A DNA stretch of 5,560 nucleotides from contig DAHXOM010000200.1 in assembly GCA_027364825.1 (NCBI GenBank), positions 1-5,560 of the forward strand, written 5' to 3'. This DNA comes from a bacterium. Its GTDB lineage: Bacteria > JAMCPX01. This document shows, piece after piece, positions 1 through 5,519 of this stretch; position 1 is the stretch's first letter; each line of letters opens with the position of its first letter. The notes beneath the pieces are model-generated. The model ran no database searches and was not told the DNA's origin. It was given only the letters and a program-made list of their open reading frames with translations. Both the position numbers and the translations under genes were made by a program.

Positions 1-2061
1 GGGGGTTTCAACCCCCACGTCCGAGCCCGCTCCAATGGCGATGCCCAAATCAGCCTGCGCCAGTGCAGGGGCATCATTCACTCCATCACCGGTCATGGCC
101 ACCAAAACGCCGCGGGATTGGACCTCTTTCACTTTGGCAGCTTTGTCCTTGGGCAGGACTTCGGCGAAATACTCATCCAGTCCAAGTTGGTCCGAGACCC
201 ATTTGGCCGTCGCTTTGTTATCGCCGGTGAGCATCATACAGCGGATGTTCAACGCCTTAAGGGCATCGATGGCTTGCTTCGTCTCTGGCCGGACGATGTC
301 GGCCAAGGCAATCGCTCCTTTCAACTTCCCGTCAACGAGGACAAACACGACTGTCTTGCCTTGAGCTTGCAGCGGCTCGACCCTCTTATCGGTAAGCTCG
401 ATGTTCTGTTCGCGCAAGAAGCCGGGACTAACCACCTTGACCTCCCTGCCCTCTATCCTGCCTTCGGCTCCTTTGCCGGGGATACTTTTAAAGTTTTCGA
501 CAGGAAGCTTCTTTTCCGAAGAAGCGGCAATGGCCTTGGCAATAGGATGTTCTGAATTCGCGTCCACGGATGCTGCGTACTTGTGCAGAGTATCCTCATC
601 GATATCCTGCGAAAATACCAGTGTGTCGGTCACGCCAAAACGGCCTTCGGTAAGCGTACCGGTCTTATCAAAAATGATGGCCTGGAGTTTTCGGGCGCCT
701 TCGAAAGAAACACGATTACGAATAAGCAGGCCGTTTTTCGCGGCCAGTGCCGTAGAGACGGCCACTACCAGAGGTATGGCAAGACCCAGGGCATGCGGGC
801 AGGCTATGACCATAACCGTAACGGTGCGTTCGATGGCGAACGCGAAGTCCTTGCCCATAAAAAACAGCCAGACAAGGAGGGTGATCGCGCCGCCCCCCAG
901 GGCAACAATGGTGAGCCACAGCGCCGCGGTGTTAGCGAGGTCCTGGGTCCTTGATTTACTTTCCTGGGCCTGTTTGACGAGATCGATAACCTGTGACAGA
1001 AATGAATCCTTGCCGGTGCCCTTGACCTCAAGGGTCAGTGAACCTTCCCCGTTGATGGACCCGCCGATGACTTTTGCGCCCGTCTTTTTGTTAACCGGGG
1101 TTGATTCCCCGGTGAGCATTGCCTCGTCGACCGAACTCTCGCCGGCCGTTATAACACCGTCTGCAGGGATCTTCTCACCGGGCTTGATCAGGACTTTGTC
1201 ATTTACAGCAAGTTCGCTCAACGGTACGTCTATCACACTGCCGTCGGGCATGAGTTTATGCGCGTCCGAAGGCATGAGCTTCGCCAGTTCCTCCAGTGCC
1301 TTTGAGGCACCCATCACCGATTTCATCTCGATCCAGTGCCCCAGCAGCATGATGTCGACAAGGGTGGCCAGCTCCCAGAAGAACATCTTGCCGGCCAGGC
1401 CGAACACCACGGCACTGCTGTAGAGATACGCCGTAGCAATGGCGACGGAGATGAGCGTCATCATCCCGGGTTGCTTTTTTTTCAATTCTTCGAATAAACC
1501 TTTTAGAAACGGCCAGCCGCCATACCAAAAGACTGCTGAAGAAAAACCGAACAATACGTATAAGTCGCCGGGAAAGCGGATGACTTCCCGCAGTCCAGCC
1601 AGCGTTTGGAGCATTGGAGACAGGACCAGGACCGGCAGGGTCAGGACCAGGGAGATTAAGAACCGTTTCCGGAAATCCGCCGCCATGTGAGCATGGTGAT
1701 CGTGGTGGTTGTGATCATGGCCGCCCGGATGGCCGGAGCCGGCGTGCGGCATTTGAGCTTCTGCATCCAGCCAATTCTGCACATCGCGTCCCTGCGGACG
1801 GCCTTCCTTCAAATAGATGGCGTATGCCATCTTGGCCATCTCGTCGTGCGCCGGCATCGATTCGGGAGACTTAGGCCGGCCGGCATGATGTTCATGATCC
1901 TGGTGGCCTTCATGCGAGTCGTGGGACATTTTCATTTCATCGTGTGCGAGAAATTCTGTTTTGCATTTCTCGCTGCAGAAATAAAAAACCTTGCCGCCTT
2001 TTTCAAGCTTGATGGCTTTTGACTCATCAATCTCCATCCCGCAATTTGGATCTTTTACCAT
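1..2061 (-). CDS. copB: P1B-type heavy-metal (probably copper) translocating ATPase, CopB-like, 3' end cut by window edge
   Basis: This inner-membrane pump probably exports Cu(I)/Cu(II) or Ag(I) from the cytoplasm. 687 residues are present and the frame is still open at base 1. N-terminal segments in order: a YHS-type metal-binding segment (about 1-41; C7, C29, C33), a His-rich linker (about 47-63), a DUF2934-like segment (about 75-101), and a second His cluster (111-125). Membrane helices follow near 134-152, 168-183, 200-223, 226-243 and 379-402. Catalytic motifs are intact: TGES (317-320), CPH in the ion-binding helix (421-423), the phosphorylated Asp of DKTGT (465-469), the HP dipeptide (505-506), TGDN (612-615) and GDGVND (658-663). 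CPH rather than CPC, and the GHWIEMKS stretch, point to the CopB (P1B-3) subgroup; exact metal specificity is inferred. The last two helices are presumably outside the window. The ATG at 2061 is set by a perfect AAGGAGGT four bases upstream. Confidence 0.95.
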   Translation of the reverse strand, partial: MVKDPNCGMEIDESKAIKLEKGGKVFYFCSEKCKTEFLAHDEMKMSHDSHEGHQDHEHHAGRPKSPESMPAHDEMAKMAYAIYLKEGRPQGRDVQNWLDAEAQMPHAGSGHPGGHDHNHHDHHAHMAADFRKRFLISLVLTLPVLVLSPMLQTLAGLREVIRFPGDLYVLFGFSSAVFWYGGWPFLKGLFEELKKKQPGMMTLISVAIATAYLYSSAVVFGLAGKMFFWELATLVDIMLLGHWIEMKSVMGASKALEELAKLMPSDAHKLMPDGSVIDVPLSELAVNDKVLIKPGEKIPADGVITAGESSVDEAMLTGESTPVNKKTGAKVIGGSINGEGSLTLEVKGTGKDSFLSQVIDLVKQAQESKSRTQDLANTAALWLTIVALGGGAITLLVWLFFMGKDFAFAIERTVTVMVIACPHALGLAIPLVVAVSTALAAKNGLLIRNRVSFEGARKLQAIIFDKTGTLTEGRFGVTDTLVFSQDIDEDTLHKYAASVDANSEHPIAKAIAASSEKKLPVENFKSIPGKGAEGRIEGREVKVVSPGFLREQNIELTDKRVEPLQAQGKTVVFVLVDGKLKGAIALADIVRPETKQAIDALKALNIRCMMLTGDNKATAKWVSDQLGLDEYFAEVLPKDKAAKVKEVQSRGVLVAMTGDGVNDAPALAQADLGIAIGAGSDVGVETP

Positions 2062-2099
2062 AGCGACCTCCTTGTACTTTCATTCATCCTGTTTTTCAT
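2055..2099 (-). CDS. Possible 14-codon leader ORF overlapping the ATPase start
   Basis: An ATG at 2099 opens a frame of 14 codons (MKNRMNESTRRSLW) that stops with TAA at 2057-2055, a few bases inside the ATPase gene. It lies wholly downstream of the predicted sigma-54 start site (about 2116) and contains the ATPase Shine-Dalgarno. A weak GAGGG stands upstream. Such an overlap could couple translation of leader and pump, but a chance frame of this size is quite likely. No cysteine or histidine is present, so it is not an obvious metal-sensing leader peptide. Confidence 0.2.
   Translation of the reverse strand: MKNRMNESTRRSLW
2066..2073 (-). promoter_or_regulatory. Strong Shine-Dalgarno of the ATPase gene
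   Basis: The minus strand reads AAGGAGGT, a full anti-Shine-Dalgarno match, four bases before the ATG at 2061. This fixes the start just ahead of the YHS segment. Confidence 0.85.
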
Positions 2100-2126
2100 G
2101 ATGCTTTTCCCTCTACTTCTCTCTAT

Positions 2127-2142
2127 AGCAGCAACAGCGCCA
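2127..2142 (-). promoter_or_regulatory. Sigma-54 (-24/-12) promoter of the ATPase gene
   Basis: The minus strand reads TGGCGCTGTTGCTGCT. The GG and GC dinucleotides are separated by exactly ten bases, as RpoN requires. The -24 box is TGGCGC; the -12 box is CTGCT, one base off the preferred TTGCT. The predicted transcription start is near 2116, giving a leader of about 55 nt. A tandem activator site lies 60-90 bp upstream, as expected for an enhancer-dependent promoter, and the promoter upstream of 5421 has the same design. Confidence 0.75.
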
Positions 2143-2166
2143 GTATGATACTTGTAAACAAATTAG

Positions 2167-2207
2167 TGGAGAAAAATAATATTCTTCATGAATAGAGAAT
2201 ATTCCTC
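2167..2207 (-). promoter_or_regulatory. Tandem enhancer-binding-protein site (UAS) upstream of the ATPase promoter
   Basis: Two near-palindromes lie 20 bp apart: ATAATATTCT at 2176-2185 and AGAATATTCC at 2196-2205 (plus-strand reading). Each is one base off AGAATATTCT. The 41-bp block is 35/41 identical by my alignment to 5520-5560, which stands in the same relation to another sigma-54 promoter. Twenty base pairs is about two helical turns, which would put two dimers on the same face of the DNA. The regulator itself is not in the window. Confidence 0.7.
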
Positions 2208-2498
2208 ACCGATCTCAGCTCACCTGTTGCAGGGTCGATAGAATTAGCATGAGACTATTTTGATTTCGCATACCAGCACATATCACACACATTGTCTCCT
2301 AAAGACAGGCAGTGCGGCTTCTCGTAATTTTCAATTGGGGACCATTTCCTTAGCCAGGGAAAAATCAAAAAGACACCATGTTTTATAAAACAAATCGATT
2401 TCATCTTCATCACAATTTTCTTTAAAAAAGCTGTACGGGGGACATTCATACCAATACGTATAGAATTTGTTGTCCTGAAACCATACCTTCCTGTGATA

Positions 2499-2517
2499 GC
2501 CGGGTAAATTTCCCGGC
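2499..2517. other. Short GC-rich hairpin
   Basis: A perfect 6-bp inverted repeat, GCCGGG/CCCGGC, encloses a 7-base A/T loop inside the doubtful ORF region. No U-tract follows on either strand, so it is not a standard terminator. Confidence 0.35.
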
Positions 2518-2567
2518 CCTGGAGAACTTAATGGATAGAACAGCAAGCAACGCAGGATAAAATTCAT

Positions 2568-2597
2568 TGGCGGAAACGGGCTGGATTTGAACCCGCC
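2568..2597 (-). other. tRNA 3'-end-like fragment (selenocysteine/serine type), candidate att scar
   Basis: The minus strand carries a canonical T-loop (GG-TTCAAAT-CC) flanked by arms GGCGGG/CCAGCC that pair at 5 of 6 positions. The 3' acceptor strand CGTTTCC, discriminator G and an encoded CCA follow. The distance from T-loop to discriminator is 13 nt, the hallmark of tRNA-Sec; ordinary tRNAs have 12. GGGAACG at 2668-2662 could pair with CGTTTCC (one G-U), but no D-arm or anticodon arm can be built between, so I do not call a functional tRNA. A 3' tRNA remnant of this size is typical of an att repeat left by a tRNA-targeting integrative element. The island origin is inferred; no integrase is visible here. 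Confidence 0.4.
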
Positions 2598-2719
2598 ATT
2601 TATCTCCATCATTCACTAAATATCATTTAAGGAGTTTTTTTTAGAGTACCTGAAAGAGATTCGTTCCCATAAAAATGTTTTCCTTGCGTTCTGCTCCACC
2701 TTGGGGCCGGCCGCAGCCG

Positions 2720-3145
2720 TCATTTATCATTTATTTCGTATTTTTTTCTGAGAATACTTTGTATCTTCCTGATAGAATAATCCTGTTTATACAGGTTAAA
2801 CGCGTCGATTGCGATGTCCTGGCAGATATCACAGTTGGCTGCATGCGGGCTGTAACTGCCGTTATCTTTCATGAAACAATCTTTACTGCTGGTATGTCCT
2901 ATCACCGTGCATCCGCAGGTACAGGGAACCGCTTTCAGCACATCGGGAATTGTGATTGCAATTCTATAGGCAAGAAGTGATTTCCCGGAGTTATATACAT
3001 ATCTTGGGAAGTTAGAGTCGTTTTCGAGCTCTATATCCTTGCTGTTATGTGATGGTCCTAAAAAACACCAGACTGCCGCTACACTAACGGCAAGAACTAA
3101 TAAACCTATTGTTATCTTTGTTATATCACCTATGGGTTTGTTCAC
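2720..3145 (-). CDS. PCYCGC-motif membrane-anchored cysteine-rich protein
   Basis: This is a 141-residue protein of the PCYCGC family, whose function is unknown. From the GTG start at 3145, a hydrophobic segment at about 11-30 (GLLVLAVSVAAVWCFLG) anchors or exports it. The rest is predicted periplasmic. The hallmark PCTCGC is at 74-79, followed by GH (83-84), C90, and an HAANCDIC segment (H101, C105, C108), then a charged helix near the C-terminus. The arrangement of Cys and His suggests metal or redox binding, by inference. I prefer the GTG because AAGGAG lies seven bases before it. The ATG at 3169 in the same frame (149 residues) has no ribosome binding site. The gene overlaps the end of the barrel gene by 20 bp, implying translational coupling. 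The Trp just before the membrane-segment Cys makes a lipoprotein unlikely. The stop is TGA at 2722-2720. Confidence 0.85.
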   Translation of the reverse strand: MNKPIGDITKITIGLLVLAVSVAAVWCFLGPSHNSKDIELENDSNFPRYVYNSGKSLLAYRIAITIPDVLKAVPCTCGCTVIGHTSSKDCFMKDNGSYSPHAANCDICQDIAIDAFNLYKQDYSIRKIQSILRKKYEINDK

Positions 3146-3848
3146 CTTTATTCTCCTTGCCGTTTTCATGACTGCCCATACCCATACAGCCCATAGGCAT
3201 CATCATACCCATCCCGCCCTTTGAAAAATTAAAATGATAGGCAAGGTTAATACCCGCAAAAATGTTACTTCCATCGAGTATTTTGCCGACACCGTTAACA
3301 ACAGCGGGTACAGGCATATAGAGGTACGACACCCTTGCACCGATTGATACTTCCTTGTTTATAAAGTAATCGAAACCCGTGCCTGCATTCACACCCCACG
3401 TTATGACACTTGTGCTGTTTGTCTGACCGTTATTGTACATCATATAATAGTTTGAACCCAGCCTGTATCCTCCAATGCCTATATCTATGATTGGCTGGAG
3501 CACCGCGAGTGGTATGAGATCGAAGTCTACTCCAATATTCATGCCGCCAAAAACAGTCGATGTATCAACACTCCGGTTGTTCTGCAGGCCTTCGCCTGCA
3601 TGGATTGAACCAAGCATGCCGAGCTTTAAAGCCAGCACATCTGTTATGCCAAACTGCATGTACATGCCGGCCCCGGGCCCGGGGTTAAGATTTTTACCTA
3701 TATCGGTGCCTATAAAATCCCGGACACCAAGATCAACACCGACAGACAATCCTCTGTCAGCATAAACTGTTGCTGTACTCAGCAGCACAACGAGAAACAA
3801 TAACATTACCACAAACAGTTTATTGTACCTTAGATGTTTAATTTCCAT
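3126..3848 (-). CDS. Outer-membrane beta-barrel protein with Met-rich C-terminal tail
   Basis: This is a 240-residue exported protein. A signal peptide (1-30: basic N-region, hydrophobic core 11-25, cleavage after TVYA) precedes alternating, glycine- and aromatic-rich strands typical of small eight-stranded OmpA/OmpW-like barrels (about 33-208), ending in INLAYHFNF, which looks like a C-terminal beta-signal. The chain then continues with a glycine/methionine tail (211-227) holding seven Met, one Cys (221) and a His (227), followed by a charged end. Met-rich runs are known soft-metal ligands in copper proteins, so a role in binding copper or silver at the outer membrane is plausible but inferred. 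The ATG at 3848 has AAGGAG five bases upstream. It sits 76 bp downstream of the heme-porin gene, is probably in the same operon, and overlaps the PCYCGC gene. The exact barrel family is uncertain. Confidence 0.82.
   Translation of the reverse strand: MEIKHLRYNKLFVVMLLFLVVLLSTATVYADRGLSVGVDLGVRDFIGTDIGKNLNPGPGAGMYMQFGITDVLALKLGMLGSIHAGEGLQNNRSVDTSTVFGGMNIGVDFDLIPLAVLQPIIDIGIGGYRLGSNYYMMYNNGQTNSTSVITWGVNAGTGFDYFINKEVSIGARVSYLYMPVPAVVNGVGKILDGSNIFAGINLAYHFNFSKGGMGMMMPMGCMGMGSHENGKENKGEQTHR
3153..3158 (-). promoter_or_regulatory. Shine-Dalgarno that decides the GTG start of the PCYCGC gene
   Basis: The minus strand reads AAGGAG, seven bases upstream of GTG at 3145-3143, inside the end of the preceding gene. 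The alternative ATG at 3169 lies upstream of this motif and lacks one of its own. Confidence 0.65.
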
Positions 3849-3879
3849 GCCGACTCCTTTTCCTGCAAATTATAATTAG

Positions 3880-3913
3880 GGAGCAGGGGCTCAAAATTTT
3901 GAATCCCTGCTCC
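3880..3913 (-). terminator. Intercistronic hairpin, possible partial terminator
   Basis: A perfect 9-bp stem GGAGCAGGG/CCCTGCTCC encloses a loop that itself contains the palindrome TCAAAATTTTGA. It lies between the stop of the heme-porin gene and the start of the barrel gene. On the minus strand it is followed by UAAUUAUAAUUU, not a clean U-tract. It may therefore attenuate read-through or stabilise the upstream mRNA end rather than fully terminate. No separate promoter was recognised for the barrel gene. Confidence 0.5.
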
Positions 3914-3924
3914 GCCAACCCGGG

Positions 3925-5421
3925 TCAAAATAAATATTCGAGTTTTACCGAGGTTACATTAAAATCAGACGGTGAAAGACTTGTGTTCGCGTATTGCGCA
4001 AGACCGGGATTGTACGTGCCGAACAACGCCTGTTCCAATATCATCTGAACATTTTCCCAAGGAAACCATGACAGGCCCAGGATTGTGCCGGCAACATTCA
4101 TGTCCTTTACCTTGCCTGAATATTGATACAGATATTTTACATAGGCGCCGTATGTTCTTTTGTAGTAATAGTCCGCTGTAACAGCTAAAGCGTTCCTCTG
4201 AACACTTGTTCCATTAACCCCGTAGTTAATATTTGAATACAGGTCCTGACCATAGAACTTGTTGTCGTTCTGGCTCTGATAGATTGCAAACAATTCTGCA
4301 AGATTCTTATCCCCGATATACTGCACCTGGGCATCCACCCCGTAGTTGTAGTAATTATCATTATAATAGGGATTGGGTATACTCGCTGTTGAGGGTGCTA
4401 TCATACCTTCCTTGCCAAAATAGGCAGAGGCGCCTATCTCTGAATAGAGGTTGCCAAACGACGGGAGGTAATACGCCAGGCGTACCGCTTCGTCCACACT
4501 GCTTGTATTCAATGTACCGGCTGTACCGGACAAACCTGTCAGATTAGCCTGCACAAAACTGCCCGCAGTCTGGCTGCCTGTAGGGTGATAAAAAGCCACG
4601 GTACCGAAAAGCCCGCCGTTGTTAAATCCGCCCCACATGCCGTATAACTCTCCGCCTTCCACCATTGCCCTGTTGGGATCGTACAGCGTGTTGTGTGTAC
4701 TCATGCCCATCAGCTGTGATGTTAATCCCCATGTACCTAATACATTTGACGGATCCCCGGTAAATACCGCATCAACACCCCGTATCCCGTAAACAAAGGA
4801 TTTACCTCCCCATGTAGTATCCGGCGCAACAATTACAGTATCAAGCATGCCAAGACCAAGGGTACCGCCCTCATCATCAATGCCTGAAAATTCAAGGAAT
4901 GTTCCCATATAAGGGGTAATCTTACCTGCCACATAAATGCTTGAATCACCAACAATATTAAATGTTTCCTTATCGTTATACCCTGACGGGAACGACATGA
5001 ATCCCTGTCCGGCTGTCGTAATCCCTTTCGGCACAACACCGTTGTTCCCGCCTGCCTGATTGCTCCACAAGGATACTATCCGTGCAGAAATCATTGGAAT
5101 ATTATTCAGATTCATGAGCGGTGTGCTGTTTGAACTCGCATCGGATTTAATGGTTTTTGATGCTGTCATCGTGTACCCGTGAAGCTTAAAATCTCTGCCA
5201 AAAGGTGTTAGGTTCGGATAAACCGTATGGCATTCATCACACGAAAAACCTGTCTGTCTTGTGTAGCTTGGAATTGCATGTGCTTTTCTTGGCAGAATCA
5301 GCGAGAGCAGGCAGACCAGACATACCAGGCAGGGTACCCCTGATAATGCCCGCAGGTCCGCTCTCCTGGATTTTTTGCAATGTTCAGCTCTTGCTTTAAA
5401 GAACTGATGGATCTTTTTCAT
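3925..5421 (-). CDS. Cyc2-like fused monoheme cytochrome c / outer-membrane porin
   Basis: This is a 498-residue exported protein. A long basic N-region and hydrophobic core (about 30-44) precede a signal-peptidase site after KAHA (49). The mature protein starts IPSYTRQTG and carries one c-type heme motif, CDECH (61-65), then VYPNLTPFGRDFKLHGYT (67-84). This pattern matches the cytochrome domain of Cyc2 fused cytochrome-porins, in which one N-terminal heme is joined to a barrel. The rest (about 95-498) is rich in Gly, Tyr, Asn and alternating strands and ends in SVKLEYLF, a classical outer-membrane C-terminus with a final Phe. Size also fits the family. Cyc2 proteins oxidise extracellular Fe(II), but many relatives are uncharacterised, so the substrate here is unknown. 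Electron or metal-ion redox at the outer membrane is inferred. AGGAGG seven bases upstream fixes the ATG at 5421. Confidence 0.85.
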   Translation of the reverse strand: MKKIHQFFKARAEHCKKSRRADLRALSGVPCLVCLVCLLSLILPRKAHAIPSYTRQTGFSCDECHTVYPNLTPFGRDFKLHGYTMTASKTIKSDASSNSTPLMNLNNIPMISARIVSLWSNQAGGNNGVVPKGITTAGQGFMSFPSGYNDKETFNIVGDSSIYVAGKITPYMGTFLEFSGIDDEGGTLGLGMLDTVIVAPDTTWGGKSFVYGIRGVDAVFTGDPSNVLGTWGLTSQLMGMSTHNTLYDPNRAMVEGGELYGMWGGFNNGGLFGTVAFYHPTGSQTAGSFVQANLTGLSGTAGTLNTSSVDEAVRLAYYLPSFGNLYSEIGASAYFGKEGMIAPSTASIPNPYYNDNYYNYGVDAQVQYIGDKNLAELFAIYQSQNDNKFYGQDLYSNINYGVNGTSVQRNALAVTADYYYKRTYGAYVKYLYQYSGKVKDMNVAGTILGLSWFPWENVQMILEQALFGTYNPGLAQYANTSLSPSDFNVTSVKLEYLF

Positions 5422-5428
5422 TTTGCTT

Positions 5429-5434
5429 CCTCCT
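5429..5434 (-). promoter_or_regulatory. Shine-Dalgarno of the heme-porin gene
   Basis: The minus strand reads AGGAGG, seven bases upstream of the ATG at 5421. It supports the long N-region of the signal peptide as genuine. Confidence 0.8.
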
Positions 5435-5455
5435 TTTTTTGTTTAAAGGATATAA

Positions 5456-5471
5456 AGCAACAACAATGCCA
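5456..5471 (-). promoter_or_regulatory. Sigma-54 (-24/-12) promoter of the heme-porin operon
   Basis: The minus strand reads TGGCATTGTTGTTGCT, with -24 TGGCA and a perfect -12 TTGCT and GG-N10-GC spacing. The predicted start is near 5445, giving a leader of about 24 nt that just includes the ribosome binding site. The activator site at 5520-5560 lies about 75-115 bp upstream of the start. This is the better of the two sigma-54 matches in the window. Confidence 0.85.
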
Positions 5472-5519
5472 GCCAAGTATGTACCGTTAAATTAATAAGT
5501 TAGACCAATGCAGGTGAAA

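Larger units (their letters stand above)
2255..2612 (-). pseudogene. Doubtful small cysteine-rich ORF, possibly broken by a one-base frameshift
   Basis: I do not recognise this. One frame runs 2612-2331 (93 codons, or from an inner ATG at 2567) and includes segments such as WYECPPYSFFKENCDEDEID. A second minus frame ends at 2255 with EKPHCLSLGDNVCDMCWYAK, containing a CXXC. Removing one base from the CCCC run near 2340 would join them into a single cysteine-rich chain ending in KEMVPIENYEKPHC and onward. That could mean a frameshift mutation, a sequencing error or coincidence. No good ribosome binding site precedes 2612, and that start falls upstream of and reads through a tRNA-like fragment, so 2567 is the more natural start if anything is made. 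There is no known domain and confidence is low. Confidence 0.25.

Noticed and set aside
401..1423. Long plus-strand open frame of 340 codons opposite the ATPase gene
   Set aside because: It is antisense to a gene with every P-type ATPase motif intact. Its translation is low-complexity Ser/Ala/Pro-rich, as expected of a mirror frame.
2568..2668. Complete tRNA (tRNA-Sec or tRNA-Pyl, since CTCTAAA occurs in the middle)
   Set aside because: The acceptor and T-arm are convincing, but no stem can be formed around CTCTAAA and no D-arm or Sec-type CTTCAAA anticodon loop exists.
2698..2719. Rho-independent terminator after the PCYCGC gene
   Set aside because: The GGCCGGCC-containing stretch forms only a weak hairpin and is not followed by a U-tract on the minus strand.
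2675..2980. Plus-strand frame of 101 codons
   Set aside because: It is antisense to the PCYCGC gene, has no ribosome binding site and shows no recognisable domain.
3064..3072. Lipobox for the PCYCGC protein
   Set aside because: The residue before the membrane-segment Cys is Trp (AAVWC), not Gly/Ala/Ser, so signal peptidase II processing is unlikely.
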